The notes: generated by a model not told the origin, from the letters alone. Positions 1-11,372 are shown, counted from the stretch's first letter. The stretch: 64,000 nucleotides of DNA from Hermatobates lingyangjiaoensis (GCA_026182355.1 JAPFBL010000238.1:372001-436000); one strand, 5' to 3'. Numbers and translations are program-made.

Positions 1-1331
1 TTAATTTAGCTATTGATATTAATTTAAAATAATGTTGAAATAAATTTATCGAGTTGACTGTGTGCATGCTAAATGCACACAAACTGAAAGGAGTGTAATA
101 AACTGTGGCCTGCTCCAGTATTCAGTAGCCCAGCGTTATTCTACTTATATATCTATTATTATTAAAGTCATTAGTAAGGTTCTTAAACTAGACACCATAT
201 TGAAATCACTATTCTAAATGTTAAGGCATGAGTCCTGGCCCTTAATCTAAAGAGATAATGCTTCAATTAATTAATTACTTCATTATCTTTGCATTTAGTC
301 CACATGTTATCCTCCTTTTTTATTATCTAATGCATTTTTTATTATTTCATTATTTTATTTATTATTAATAAATTCATTTTTTTATTATTATTAGCCTGAG
401 GTAATGTGGGAAACAGTTCCAGGCTAGTCTTAGAAGAAAAGGGGGTGTTTTAGTTGGTAGTCTGGTTTACTGGGAGCCCAGCACAATGTGCGTAAATCCA
501 TTTTACCTCCTAACCCAAAAAAAAAATATTATTTTTATTATTTGTATTCTGAATGTTATTTTATGTTTTATTTTGTTGTTATTAAAGTTTAGCAAAACAT
601 TTTACAAAACAAATGACTTGATTTCTTGAACTTTTACGATCATTCATAAAAACAGTTCTCTTAAAATACTCCTATTACAATTTTTTAAACGGAAGTTATT
701 ATATTCAATGAAAGTTTAATTTTTTTTATATGATTTAATTTAAAGGTTATTTAATACCATTCTGATACCATACTTATTACTTCTTTGATACGTTTGCTGG
801 GAATTAAAATAAATTATAACTAGTTTTATTTTCATCTCTTTGACTTGAATATCCCATAAAGTTTTTGAAATGACTTTGATCTTCTAGAATCTCCTTATAA
901 GAGGAAAAGATTGCTTTATGAACGAGGAATAAGTTGCAAAGCCTGCGTCATAACGTTTATGGCTGCTATGAAATCTATTTTAAGGGTTTGCCAATCTTTG
1001 CAATTGCCCTCTCTCTTGTCGTATTCTCAATGAATAAGTCTTTTCATTTTGATATTGTTATACATCAAATTTAGTTGACTGTACATAGATAGCGTGACAT
1101 GATTATTTGTTACTCTGGTAGTATTTTTAGTATTAAAAAGAAGTTATGATTATATTTTTCATTTTATATTTCATAAAAATGTTATTATATGTACTATAGG
1201 TTTGATATTTTACAATGTTATAAACAGATATTTTATTATACTTGTGAATGTAGTCCAATGCATGCAAAATAAAGATTAAAGCAATATTAATTAAATCCAT
1301 GCGTTTCGCTATTACCACAGAGGTTAGAATT
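1..1331. other. Anonymous AT-rich DNA
   Basis: No open frame, splice-bounded exon or recognisable repeat was found here. It holds A/T runs and ATT/TTA-rich low-complexity stretches (300-400). Confidence 0.6.
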
Positions 1332-1893
1332 ATTAATATTAGAAGTATAGTACACCGTCTTACCTCGTACAATGCTGCTGTAGCTCTGTGACCTGTTTCG
1401 GGTGTCACCCATCTTCAACAAGAATAGATCTAAGGAGTCCTACCTTTCTGTTACATAACCTACCTACTTTCCCAATGCTGTCTAGATTTTATTATTTAAC
1501 TGTTTTAACAATATTTTATTTTAGTTACTATTATTTGGTTTAGTTCTTTTTCTATTATTTTCGTCATTGTCAAGTCTGTCAGACCGATATATTATTTAAA
1601 CCCTTAAAGAAAATGAAATGACGACTTGACAGATTTGATAATGACGAAAATAATAGAAAAAGAACTAAACTAAATAATAGTAACTAAAATAAAATATTGT
1701 TAAAATAATTAAATAATAAAATTTAGGCAGCAGGTAATTTAGTAACAAAATTTAGAAGTAGGTAGGTTATGTAACAGAAATTATGACTCCTTAGATCAGT
1801 TCTTGTTGAAGATATGTGACGCTCGAAACCCATGAGAAAACTACAGCAGAATTGTACGAGGTAAGACGGTGTTTTATCGTACTTCTAATATTA
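1332..1893. mobile_element. Palindromic element, about 250-bp arms, hairpin motif in each arm
   Basis: The left arm (about 1332-1582) is the reverse complement of the right arm (about 1620-1893) with scattered mismatches; both outer ends read TAATATTAGAAGTA in opposite senses. Each arm carries the hairpin motif shared by many elements here: TTGAAGA-T-GGGTGACACCC-GAAAC on the - strand at 1392-1421, and a decayed TTGAAGA-T-ATGTGACGCTC-GAAAC at 1803-1831. I infer an old inverted pseudo-LTR of a Penelope-like element. No target duplication was found. Confidence 0.7.
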
Positions 1894-2015
1894 AATAAGT
1901 TTTAATGACTGTTTCATTAGTCAACCAACTATTATCATGTTGTTTGTAACTTAAAAAATGGCCACTCACATAAGTGCTTCATTGTATTTTAGTTTTGAAC
2001 AAAGATTGCTGAGAA

Positions 2016-2262
2016 GCCAGGGTAGCCCAGTGGCTTGTATGCTCTCTTTTAGACTATTAACTGTGTGTTTAATTCTCACTCTAGCCCCAGACTGTTTTAC
2101 GAAAAATTTTTTTGCATACCTAAAAAAAATGTGAGGTTCCTGAAAGAGTACGTTAAGCTGTCAGTTCAAAACCTAAACGATGTCGGGTACTGTACTCGTT
2201 AAAGATACCTACTCTAAATACATTTGAGTTGGATAAAGTTTAGGATTGCTATTGTAGAATTA
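2016..2262 (+). mobile_element. tRNA-derived SINE, 3'-truncated
   Basis: The 5' head looks like a tRNA gene: an A-box-like GGTAGCCCAGTGG (2021-2033) and a degenerate B-box GTTTAATTCTC (2067-2077) at RNA polymerase III spacing. The body (about 2180-2262, including ACTCTAAATACATTTGAGTT) matches the SINE bodies at 7739-7933, 39633-39951 and 63640-63833. The CCTAA tail present in other copies is missing. It is a dispersed repeat, not a functional tRNA gene. Confidence 0.7.
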
Positions 2263-3504
2263 TTAAGGGGAGACAATATTTCTTTGAGAAATCAGCAACA
2301 GAGAAGTAATTTTATAGCAAAACCTAGATTACATATAAGAAAATACTCCAGAAGTTGTTAATATTTACTCAGGTGGTTAATGATAACCCCAACAGAGTTT
2401 ACATTATAGTTATATAACTATAATGGTTATATACTATAATGATATATATAGTGATAGCCCCAAGAGTGTCAAAATCGTGAAGGGTTTAGCTAAGCAACCA
2501 TGAACGCTAAGAATTTGAGCTAACAGAAATTTTGTGGAACATAAGATAAAGTATGATCAAGATAAAGCACATTTTAAAAAAAACATAAATCGTTTATACT
2601 GGATGCACCGGAACATTTTTTTTTTTAGAAACCTGGGCGTCTTGCGACTTTGTGTTTTTTACGACATACTCGAAGTTCTCTCCTCAAGGTGACAACTGTG
2701 AATATTACAGTGATAAGATAAAAGTCATTTGAATGGCTGAAGAAAGCACATTTTTCATATTTCTGCCACCAGATCCAATTGTTTTATCAGTTAGTGAAGT
2801 TTATTCTCATGTATTCTTTAAGAGACGCTACACATTTCTTGAAGACCATGCGCTAGCAATTACAAGATGCAAACTGACTTTCTTTTTAAAAGAAAACTTC
2901 AAGAATAAAAAAACATAAAAAGTGACTAAAAAATGTACACCTCATTCAATATTTTATGGAAAATGAAGCTTTCTTTTTAACAAGAATCACAAAAAATTAT
3001 TAGGTTGTAAAATTATGTCAAAATTTGTACCTACAATTTTTTTTTAATGTTGGTGTCTCTCTTTTTTGCCTAAAATTATAACTTTTTTATTTTGATCATA
3101 CCAAATTTGTGAAAAAAAAAATTATTTACTATTATGATTTTTTGAATCTTTTCATTTAGAGGTGGTCTACAGTTCACGTTTTGGAACTTATTAATTCCAC
3201 TCTGGCAAACTAAATACTTCTGTGAAACTCTGTTATAGTCCAACAAAAGTCTCTTTAACGTGTAATTCAACTTTCAATTTAAAGTAAATTTGATTTTTAA
3301 TAAATTTATTCTATTGGCGATTAATAGATTACCGTTAAAATAGTAAATTGTACTGACATTGTCAAACATTTTAACTGTAATTAAATTAAATAATTATTAT
3401 TTACTATTTACTCTGCTCAGCAGGAGTACTTCTGTTTGATGATGACACCAGTCAAAATATAGTAATAAGTCTTTTGTTTATGTTTATCTTTTTTTCATTG
3501 AGCT
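2263..3504. other. Anonymous AT-rich DNA
   Basis: Short AT palindromes at 2400-2455 and poly-A/T runs. The open frame at 2733-2918 shows no coding bias, splice signal or family resemblance, so it is not called. Confidence 0.5.
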
Positions 3505-3516
3505 ATAATTAAATAA

Positions 3517-3820
3517 TTCTGAGGCAAAATGGATAAACAAACAAAAGTCTCCAAACAAATAAATTTTTATTGAACAACAATCAACAACGCGTTTCGAACG
3601 CTTTATGTTCATCATCAGGAAGACACCAAGGATGTGGTGCTGAAGGGTTGGTCCCTTATGGGGACCACATTCTTGGTGTCTTCCTGATAATGAACACAAA
3701 GTGTTCGAAACGCGCTGTTGTTGTTGAATAAAACTTCATTTGTGTGGAGACTTTTGTTTGTTTATCTATTTTACCTCAGAATGAGTACATACTACAAAAT
3801 TACGGATTGCACAACTAATG
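3517..3820 (+). mobile_element. Palindromic pseudo-LTR-like element, family A, with 12-bp target duplication
   Basis: Inverted arms (about 3518-3640 and 3665-3782) are followed by an asymmetric 3' tail ending GGATTGCACAACTAATG. The hairpin is CTGATGA-T-GAACATAAAGCGTTC-GAAAC on the - strand (3592-3619) and CTGATAA-T-GAACACAAAGTGTTC-GAAAC on the + strand (3684-3710). The direct repeat ATAATTAAATAA lies at 3505-3516 and 3821-3832, exactly at the ends, which marks this as a single insertion that includes the tail. Relatives: 10179-10881, 16166-16397, 33255-33420, 50590-50625. Confidence 0.85.
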
Positions 3821-3832
3821 ATAATTAAATAA

Positions 3833-4728
3833 ATATATTTTGCTTAGTTCATTTTTATTTAAGTTTCATTATTAGTAATTATGTTACGAGTAAATATTTT
3901 TTAATTTAGACAATCATAAAAAAATCAAAAATAAAAATCAATACGATTAGAATATTCAATTATTGTAGAATTCAATGAATATTATATTGTTTGGCAATGT
4001 GTGTAATTAAACAGCGAATGTTTGAATTCAAAGATAACTGCATGATCATTTTAAGAAACATGTTTTCCTTCGAAGCAAGATGGTTCTTTCTTATCACAAA
4101 GCTAGTTTTTTAAGGCCGACAATGACAGAAGGAGGGTTGTTTTTTTCAAATCAAGCACTCTTTGATCAGAGAATTGTGAAGATCAATCGAGTGTTTCCTC
4201 AACTCCCAATATCGCTTCAGACTTTGTAATTACTTAACTCTTCAAACACAATGGATCCAACATTTTAATGACGGCCTACAAAACGTCTTATAAATAAATC
4301 AATGTTGATTTTATTAATGGTTTATTACTTTACTTTACTCTAAGTAAAGTAATCATCAAGAAAACTGTTTTCCGTATTATTGATAGCTTTAGATGTTTTG
4401 ATTCCCTGAGCCTTTTTTTGAAGTTATTCCAAGGATGTATGTTTGTTAGTAAGAAGGTACGTGTATGAGTATTTCCAATTTTCTAAACTAAAATGTTTTG
4501 ATAGGCATTTTGGAGTTAATACCACGCTAATATAATAAATAACTGAAAAGAGGAAAAAATAATTGTTATTATACTATTAAGAATGTCCTGTTTGGACAAA
4601 AATGTATCAATTTCTCTGTATCAGTTTCCCTTATTTTTTTTTCAATTTTTTCTTTTATATATTTATTGTTTTCATATTCCATTAATTTAATGTAATTATA
4701 AATTGATTCCTGTCTACCTTATTTTCTG
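3833..4728. other. Anonymous AT-rich DNA
   Basis: Nothing recognisable beyond low-complexity A/T and a short TTTACTCTAAGTAAAG inverted repeat near 4330. Confidence 0.5.
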
Positions 4729-4925
4729 TGAACGGGCGCGTATGCGGCAACACTGTTGGTCTCCAACCGTCTCTGAATCAGTGCGCTTGGTTTCCCTCAC
4801 TTATCTCTCCTAAAGACGGTTCAAACCGAAAATTAGAGACTATAAGTGTGTGTTTTTGATTTTCTCTATGTTTCTTTGTTTATATTGAACCATATATATT
4901 GATATATATATATATATGTATATAT
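4729..4925 (+). mobile_element. Family B pseudo-LTR fragment (single arm)
   Basis: It holds CCTAAAGA-C-GGTTCAAACC-GAAAATTAG (4809-4834), nearly identical to 36942-36966 and 61407-61430. The downstream donor-like site is mutated (CTATAAGTG where other copies have CTGTAAGTG). It ends at TATATTGAAC followed by a TA-rich tract, as in the other family B copies. Confidence 0.65.
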
Positions 4926-4980
4926 AACTTTGAATTGAAACTTGAAATCAGATCGGTCCAAACGAATTAATATATTAAAT

Positions 4981-5290
4981 GTTACAGCTAAGAACACAAG
5001 TAAAAGTAGACATCACGATCTCGATTATTTCGGACGTCAAATGCGTCTTCAGAGAGTAGAAAGAAGAATTTATATAATATAAAGGAGAAAGAATGAAGGA
5101 ACGGAGACGTAATGCGTCACTGGCCGATGTAAACTCATCGGCCATGGACGCATTTACGTCTCCGTTCCTTCATTCTTTCTCCTTTTATTAATAATTCTTT
5201 CTACTCTCCTGAAGACGGCAAGACGCCGAAATAATCGAGATTCGTGAGTGTTCGTCCTTTATCTTGTGTAACTCTAGCTGTAACTTTAAA
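4981..5290 (+). mobile_element. Palindromic element, family G, GC-rich centre
   Basis: The arms begin and end with GTTACAGCT / AGCTGTAAC. The centre holds a perfect hairpin, GGCCGATG..CATCGGCC (about 5123-5144). The + arm carries CTGAAGA-C-GGCAAGACGCC-GAAAT (5209-5233) followed by a donor-like GTGAGT (5244-5249). The - arm has the same block with substitutions and a shortened hairpin. It borders (TA)n on the right (5287-5310). Confidence 0.75.
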
Positions 5291-5364
5291 TATATATATA
5301 TATATATAATAATATATAACGAAATTCAATAATAAATCGACCGTTTGATAGAAAGTATTGAACA

Positions 5365-5440
5365 TTACATTGATATAGCTTCTCAACAACTGGTTATTAA
5401 AATTCAAACTGGGTTCCTTGAGGATTTGGTCTAAAGAGTT
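5365..5440 (+). repeat. Fragment of the palindrome family found at 34924-35199
   Basis: ATTGATATAGCTTCTC..CAC/AACTG..CTTGAGGA..TTTGGTC parallels 34926-34992 with scattered differences. No hairpin motif remains. Confidence 0.5.
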
Positions 5441-5689
5441 AACTACATATGAAATACATATGTATTTATAGATCACACTTATGGTGATGTTAGATGTCAA
5501 AAAATCGTTGTATGTTTTGTTTTTCTTTCTGCATACTTTTTATGGATTTATTTATTTTGCTGAATCACTTTTGATTGTGGGGCTGTGATAACTATTTATT
5601 ATGTTTGGATATATATTTACAATTGGTCTATTTTAATACATATCATTACATGGGTCTCAAATTACACTAAAAACAAAATTAGAAAAATG

Positions 5690-5776
5690 TTTTCTCTAAA
5701 TGTTTTTTTGTGGAACCCCAGACAGTCCGATAAGGAACCCTGGGTTCCACAGAACCCACTTTGGGAATCTCTGATG
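5690..5776 (+). mobile_element. hAT-like element, right end fragment
   Basis: The terminal sequence (GGTTCCACAGAACCCACTTTGGGAATCTCTG) matches the right end of the element at 33711-34624, including the GACAGTCCG..AAGGAACC block. Reversed, the end reads CAGAGATTCCCAAAG, the CAGNG-type start usual for hAT inverted repeats. The left end is missing. Confidence 0.55.
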
Positions 5777-6145
5777 TAAACTCTATGTCTTATTTAAAAG
5801 TTATAATTTAAAAAAAAAACGTTTAAATCCGTTGTTAGTTCAAAAAAATAAAAATATATGGCTTTTTTTAAACTGTTAGGAAGGAGCAAAGTTTATAAAA
5901 GAGTAAATGTAGAGTGTATCGAGCGGAGGATACTAATAAGATCATGGGGAGAGAGTTAGCTTCGCTAATAGGATGAATCCGTTCAAACTTTGCCAAACAT
6001 GCTACAAGACGAATTCTATTTTTGGAGCAATGGAGAAAATTCAATATTTTCCTCTTTGCGCTGTAATAGATAAACATTATTCATAGGACAGGCTTTCATA
6101 GCAAAACATTCCTAGGTAATGAAAAAGAATTGGTTGTAAATTATT

Positions 6146-6237
6146 TACTTTATGATCCCTTTTTTGATTTTAATATACCTACATAAAAACACTTGAAAAT
6201 ACTCACACACAGACACACATGCGCGCGCACACTGACA

Positions 6238-6292
<55 letters not shown>
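6146..6292 (+). repeat. Duplicated block ending in (CA)n(TA)n, copy 1
   Basis: TTTACTTTATGATCCC through the (CA)n tract is repeated almost exactly at 7137-7300. Unique sequence is followed by ACACAC (about 6237-6270) and TATATA (6271-6292). Confidence 0.8.
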
Positions 6293-6339
6293 TGAAAAGT
6301 GAATGTTTGTTATGTTTCTATCTATGTGATACAGTTTAT

Positions 6340-6432
6340 TTTATGTGTATATATATACTAGATTCAGAAAAAGAACACACCGAAATGAAACAGAAACCCA
6401 CTACTATATTTTGATAGCCCCATCATCAGGTA
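6340..6432 (-). mobile_element. Pseudo-LTR arm with hairpin motif
   Basis: On the - strand, CTGATGA-T-GGGGCTATC-AAAATATAGTAG (6403-6428) is followed by GTGGGT (a degraded donor) and, about 45 nt on, CTGAATCTAG before a TA tract. The same layout, with intact GTGAGT and TTCTAG, occurs at 46878-46985 on the - strand. Only one arm is present. Confidence 0.5.
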
Positions 6433-6452
6433 GATATACCTGATAGCATATC

Positions 6453-6455
<3 letters not shown>

Positions 6456-6484
<29 letters not shown>
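6456..6484. repeat. (TA)n microsatellite
   Basis: Uninterrupted TA dinucleotide run between the element at 6340-6432 and the palindrome at 6513-6635. Confidence 0.95.
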
Positions 6485-6487
<3 letters not shown>

Positions 6488-6512
6488 TATACTTTGGTAG
6501 CAGTCCTTCGGA

Positions 6513-6635
6513 TATGCATGCTTTGTTAAACACGACGGAGTAGTTCCTGTCTATAAGTTTCTTCTCAAGAAACTTATTTCTTGAGAAGAACTTATAGACA
6601 GGAACTATTTTGTCGTGTTTAACAAAGGATGCATA
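6513..6635. mobile_element. Short palindromic element
   Basis: Arms of about 58 bp: TATGCATGCTTTGTTAAACA on the left, inverted in TGTTTAACAAAGGATGCATA on the right, closing at TTCTTCTCAAGAA / TTCTTGAGAAGAA. (TA)n lies on both sides. No CTGANGA motif was found, so the family is unassigned. Confidence 0.65.
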
Positions 6636-6690
6636 TATATATATATATGCCGAAAAAAATCACAATTAAGCACGTGATGCAATCAGTTAA

Positions 6691-6800
6691 GTCGTAAACC
6701 ACAAGGAAAAAGAGACACAAAAGAAATAAATGCTACGAGGCCTTTCACTTTATGACATCAGAGCATTTATTTATTTGCTTTTCCCTTGTGGTTTTGGACG
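6691..6800. mobile_element. Short foldback fragment related to the CTGACGA / AAAGGCC families
   Basis: Inverted ends AAACCACAAGG / CCTTGTGGTTT surround GAGGCCTTTCACTTTATGACATCAGAG. On the - strand this reads CTGATG..TGAAAGGCCTC, similar to the loci at 46749-47172 and 56266-56456. Confidence 0.45.
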
Positions 6801-7136
6801 TTATACTCGTATATATATATGGTCAAACCACAAAAAACCCAACTGAAACACTGATGTGAAAAGAAAATAACTAGATCCTAGGAGACGAATAAGTCTAGGA
6901 TGTATTCTTTTTCTGAAGCATTAAAAGTAGTATCTCTGTTGGGATTAAGAACCTGCCTAAGAACCTATGTAAGTATGTACACAAAAAGTCACTGAAACAA
7001 AGTCCAAAAGAAGTTGCATGAATTGCAACGGCAAGGTCATTGTGTCAATGGTAATCGCAGCCTAATAGCGCCAGGCAAGTAAGTACAGACGAGAGAAGTA
7101 GTATGACTGTATCTCTTCTAGGAGCTGAACTCGAAT

Positions 7137-7229
7137 TATTTACTTTATGATCCCTTTTTTGATTTTAATATACCTACATAAAAACACTTGAAAATACTCA
7201 CTCACAGACACACATGCGCGCCCACACAG

Positions 7230-7300
<71 letters not shown>

Positions 7301-7310
7301 ATATATGGTA
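7137..7310 (+). repeat. Duplicated block ending in (CA)n(TA)n, copy 2
   Basis: Copy of 6146-6292, 991 bp downstream. The unique part differs at only a few bases; the TA tract is longer (about 7256-7298). Confidence 0.8.
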
Positions 7311-7738
7311 ATTATATATATACCAGGGTCCCTACGACTATTGATTACATTAAACGAAAAAAAATTCTATATCGTTAATTTGGAAGTTAATTTTTTCCTA
7401 TTTTTTTACTATTGTGCCTCATCAGTCTTTAATTATCGTCCACCCTCATCATTATCGTCCCAAAATCACCTGACGATAATAATAGTTTCTCTCAAGAATC
7501 CTAAACTTGTTTGAGAAATAGAACAATATGAACGTCCTAATTTTCAACCCTTTTCTAATTTTCATCTTTACTTTTTTCTGTTAGACTTTTTTTTCTTTCT
7601 TTTTTTGTGAGATAACTGATTCTTATTCAGAATATAATACATTTTCTTATATTTACCTCCTTATTTTGGATGGGGGTGGAATAAAGGGCTTTTTTGAAAG
7701 CCAAGAGTATATTATTATATATATATTGTAACGTTTCT

Positions 7739-7933
7739 AATGATTCCACATTGAGGGTCTTGCATTTTCCCCTAACTCAAGTGTGTTTGGAGTTGGGGTC
7801 TTTAACGAGTATCTGGCTCAGACCTTCTCACCTCTCGCTTGAAAAAATCGAGGTCCAGAGTACAGAATGAGAATGGAACCCGTGCTCTCACAGTTCACAG
7901 GCGCTCACCGGAGTCATTCGACTACCCTGGCCC
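7739..7933 (-). mobile_element. tRNA-derived SINE, tail truncated
   Basis: On the - strand the head reads CCAGGGTAGTCGAATGACTC with a B-box-like GGGTTCCATTC (plus positions 7871-7881). The body includes CTCGTTAAAGACCCC and CCAAACACACTTGAGTTAG, shared with the other SINE copies. The shared LINE-like 3' end and CCTAA tail are not recognisable. Confidence 0.7.
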
Positions 7934-8250
7934 CTTATTAACTCCTTAGAGCCATATCAAATTCGGGTCTTAACCTTTATAGTACATTTTATTATTAATT
8001 CTTATTTTTAATACTATTTAGAAGAATTATATAGAATTATATTTCTGTTTTTTTATCGTTATTTTAATGATGATATTTATTGTAACATGTAGGGTAATTA
8101 TAATAATACTGTAACATGATTATTATACTTGTTATACAGTTTTATATAATATGTATATTTTTATAATCCATATATTTTAGATTTCTTAATTATATTTACT
8201 TATTATTATTATAAATAATCATCAAGATTTGCTTTTTTGACCCAATATTT

Positions 8251-8874
8251 ATAATGATGTAATTTTTTTGAGGGTTTGAGGTCTAATGATTTGAAACTAG
8301 TCCTTTTGCCGACGTTTCGACATTTATTTATGTCATCTTCAGGACTACAACATGTTGGTTTTACAATTAGTTCTATTATTTCTACTATTTTGGTTATTTA
8401 TTACATTTTTCATGTACACTAACAGAGAGGAATTGATTGATAAGTCAGTTATTTCGACTATTGATTTTTTTTTAAATTGACATAAGGATATTATTATTAT
8501 TCGATTGCTTTTACAATTATTTCATAAGTATATAGATCATATATAGATTTCATAAGTATATAGATTTTCAAGGTAATCAAATATTGATCTATATACTTAT
8601 GGAATAATTGTAAAAGCAATAGAATAATAATAACAATATCCTTATATCAACGTAAAAAAAATCCATAGTCGAAATAACTGATGTATCAATCAATTCCTCT
8701 CTCTTACTGTACATGAAAAATGTAATAAATAACCAAAATAGTAGAAATAGTAGTGCTAATTGTAAAACAAACATGTTGTAGCTCTGAAGAAGACATAAAT
8801 ATATGTCGAAATATCGGCAAAAGGACTAGTTTCAAATCATTAGACTTCAACCCTCAAAAAAATAACATCATTAT
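8251..8874. mobile_element. Large palindromic element, about 280-bp arms
   Basis: The left arm (8251-8545) and right arm (8580-8874) are inverted copies with modest divergence. The hairpin is CTGAAGA-T-GACATAAATAAATGTC-GAAACGTC on the - strand (8313-8341) and CTGAAGA-A-GACATAAATATATGTC-GAAATATC on the + strand (8784-8812). The stem-loop is kept in both arms. Open frames inside are by-products of the palindrome. No target duplication was seen. Confidence 0.8.
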
Positions 8875-10166
8875 AAATAATGTTTACCGATTTCTCTTTG
8901 ATAACGTTATTTTGTGTGCTTCATTTTGAATACTTACTTGGCTGAACAGAACCAACATTAATTACATCAATTTTGATTGTTTAATTTGTTAATTGTTTCA
9001 TTTAGTTGATAGCTGATCAATATAAGTTAGATAAACCATGTAGGTATTGTTTTTTAAATATTATAAACAAATGCGTTTGAAAGGGAGTTGTTATGATTCA
9101 AAACGACAGGTCTAGAGAGACCATTATGACAAAGTGCCAGAAAATGTTCCACCGAGTTTTCGCTATTAAAACTCGTTAAAGCATAGCTTTAACAGCAATG
9201 CTTTAACAACAACCACCAGCCCCCACGACCTTCCCGCCAACCGCATTTCATGTTCACCCTTCTTTCCAAACTAGTTTAATTTGAATTCGAAACTAAACAG
9301 ATCTCGTTAATGTATCACATACAAAATTACCTAGCCATAAATCTCCTAATATTATTAAAAGAAATAATAATTTATACTTTGACGATTTATTGGTTTGAAA
9401 TACATTAACCTTAAGTTTTAGTTTCCTTTTTTAAATATGGTGCCAAAATAAATATTCTAATTTACTACAATTATAATAAATTTTATCAAAGATGAAAGTA
9501 ATTTGCATATATTTCATTTATTAATATAGTTGGCTTTAATATAAATTTTTTTGTAAACGATATTCTTGAATGCTTGTTTATATATTTTTTTTTTGACTTT
9601 GATTAAATATTTGTTTTTCTTTTCATAATTCTTGGCTGCTGAGTGAACCAAAATGTTGAGTTATATATGTTACTTTTCTTTGTTTTATTCTACCTTGTTT
9701 TTATTTTAAAAACTTTCACGAGAACAACCAAACACCTGCGGTTAACGTTGTTTGTCTGTTCAACCTTCAAGTTTACTATGATCCGTCAAACTATGTCACC
9801 ACTATCATCTTACAAGTATCTTTCAGAACAAATATTCAGTCATAGTTTTTATAAATTTACATACCAATATTTTCTGTTATTGGAAAAATTATGAATTTTT
9901 ATAATTTTTGTAAAATTCTAATTTTCTATAAGAGAAGGCAATTGGTGATTTAAATTGAGGAAAAGTCGCTAAAGAAGTAACTCTCCAATCGTGTCATATA
10001 ACGCGAAAATATATATCAAAATTTCACTTTGAGGACTATTTTTGGATATACCTTAATTTTGATGTGTCATTAGGTATGACCTGTAGTCTGTCATCAAGTG
10101 TCATCATATCATCATGATGATACCAACACTTCAAAATGGACTTAAAAAACCTCAGGTCGTATAAAC
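8875..10166. other. Anonymous AT-rich DNA
   Basis: No gene or repeat recognised. The open frame at 9643-9894 is hydrophobic AT-driven translation with no supporting signal. Confidence 0.5.
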
Positions 10167-10178
10167 ATGTTAATATAT

Positions 10179-10881
10179 TCTGAGGTAAAATGGATAAACA
10201 AACAAAAGTTTCTACACAAATGAAGTTTTATTCAACAACAACAACACTTTTCGAACACTTTGTGTTCATCATCAGGAAAACACTACAACACAAATTATAT
10301 CTAATCAGTTACAAAATTAGAGCGAAATAATAAAATTCAATTAAGAGAAATAAAGACATATCCAAGGGTGTGGTGCTGACGGGTTGGGCTGAAGTAATAA
10401 TAATTCTTCTGCCTCTCTATGTCTTAATGAGCAAATTCCGGGGGTGTTAAAAATTTCTAAAACTGTTCCTAGAATCTCAAAGAATAAATTTAAAAAAAAG
10501 TTTCTTTCCTCTATATTAGTATTTCTGGCCTTCTGTATTTCAGTTAACGGTTTTTAAGCATACCCGACTCCTTTGTCACCTTATCTCCCAACTACTCCTC
10601 TCCACTCTAACGCAGTGGACCTATTTCTTACTAGTTGTTTTCACTGGACGAACCCTTCATCACCACTTCCTCGGGTATGTCTTTAATTCTCTTAATTGAA
10701 TTTCATTATTTCACTTCAATTTTGTAACTGATTAGATATAATTTGTATTGTAGTGTCTTCCTGATGATAAACACAAGTTTGTTGTTGAATAAAACTTCAT
10801 TTGTGTGGAGACTTTTGTTGGTTTATCCATTTTACCTCAGAATGAGTAAATATCACACAATTACGGATTGCACAACTAATG
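10179..10881 (+). mobile_element. Palindromic element, family A, long arms, 12-bp target duplication
   Basis: Inverted arms of about 200 bp (from TCTGAGGTAAAATGG inward) surround a unique centre (about 10385-10660) and are followed by the family A tail ending CACAACTA. ATGTTAATATAT is duplicated at 10167-10178 and 10882-10893. The left-arm hairpin CTGATGA-T-GAACACAAAGTGTTC-GAAA is intact (- strand 10250-10276). The right arm has lost the 3' half of the stem and GAAA: after CCTGATGATAAACACAAG it jumps to TTTGTTG. A one-sided loss is useful because the other arm shows the original state. Confidence 0.85.
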
Positions 10882-11038
10882 ATGTTAATATATAAATCCC
10901 GACCTAGTTAATGTATACTACTTGAAGTAAAGGAGTATTTGATAGTATGTTAAAGCAAGGTTTCCAGGTGGTAATATGTGAATTTGTGTAAAATATTTGT
11001 AACAAATTTGTGTAAATTTGTGATTTTGTTTGTTGCAG

Positions 11039-11098
11039 AAGCAGGACAGCGTCAGAAGCTCAACAGCCCCACTTGGATAAGAAGGCTCACAAGAATAG
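11039..11098 (+). CDS. Internal coding exon (60 nt) of an unrecognised host gene
   Basis: The segment is bounded by a strong acceptor (TTTTGTTTGTTGCAG, ending 11038) and a consensus donor (AATAG-GTGAGC, donor from 11099). Only the frame starting at 11041 is open through both this exon and the one at 20988-21071. It reads AGQRQKLNSPTWIRRLTRI, with one base (G) left over, so the exon is phase 1 to phase 1 and 60 nt long. The peptide is basic with a Trp, and I do not recognise the family. The other frames hit TAA within this exon or TGA in the next. A 200-bp palindrome starts 55 bp downstream in the intron. Confidence rests on splice sites and phase, not homology; being symmetric, it could be a cassette exon. 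Confidence 0.6.
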
Positions 11099-11153
11099 GT
11101 GAGCATTTTTTTTCTTAAAATTTTATTGAACTATCTTCCATATAGTATTACAT

Positions 11154-11357
11154 CGATAAAAAGATTTCACATAAACACGTGAAATAACAATCAATGATCA
11201 AACCACAATAAGAAATGGGAAAACAAGACTAAAATCTTTCAACTGTAACAAGCAGTCTTCGTCAGAAGTCAGAGTTGGGTTTTTGACTCTGACGAAGACC
11301 GCTTGTTACGGTTGAAAGGTCTTAGTCTTGTTTTCCCATTTCTTATTGTGGTTTGAT
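11154..11357. mobile_element. Palindromic element, family J, with 15-bp target duplication
   Basis: Inverted arms (GATTTCACATAAACACGTG.. on the left; ..TTATTGTGGTTTGAT on the right) close around GAGTTGGG. The + arm carries CTGACGA-A-GACCGCTTGTTACGGTT-GAAAG (11289-11318). CATATAGTATTACAT occurs at 11139-11153 and 11358-11372, so the insertion is precisely delimited. Family J is the commonest palindrome in the window: see 20583, 22228, 25470, 34248, 42140, 48411, 48575 and 59461. Confidence 0.9.
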
Positions 11358-11372
11358 CATATAGTATTACAT

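Noticed and set aside
2016..2100. Functional tRNA gene
   Set aside because: A- and B-box-like blocks exist but no cloverleaf can be drawn, and the sequence continues into a SINE body. The same holds for 7871-7933, 39889-39951 and the lone B-box at 35501.
3684..3725. Complete hammerhead ribozyme
   Set aside because: CTGANGA and GAAA are present, but one extra base precedes the stem and I could not pair stems I and III or place a cleavage triplet. Kept as a hypothesis only.
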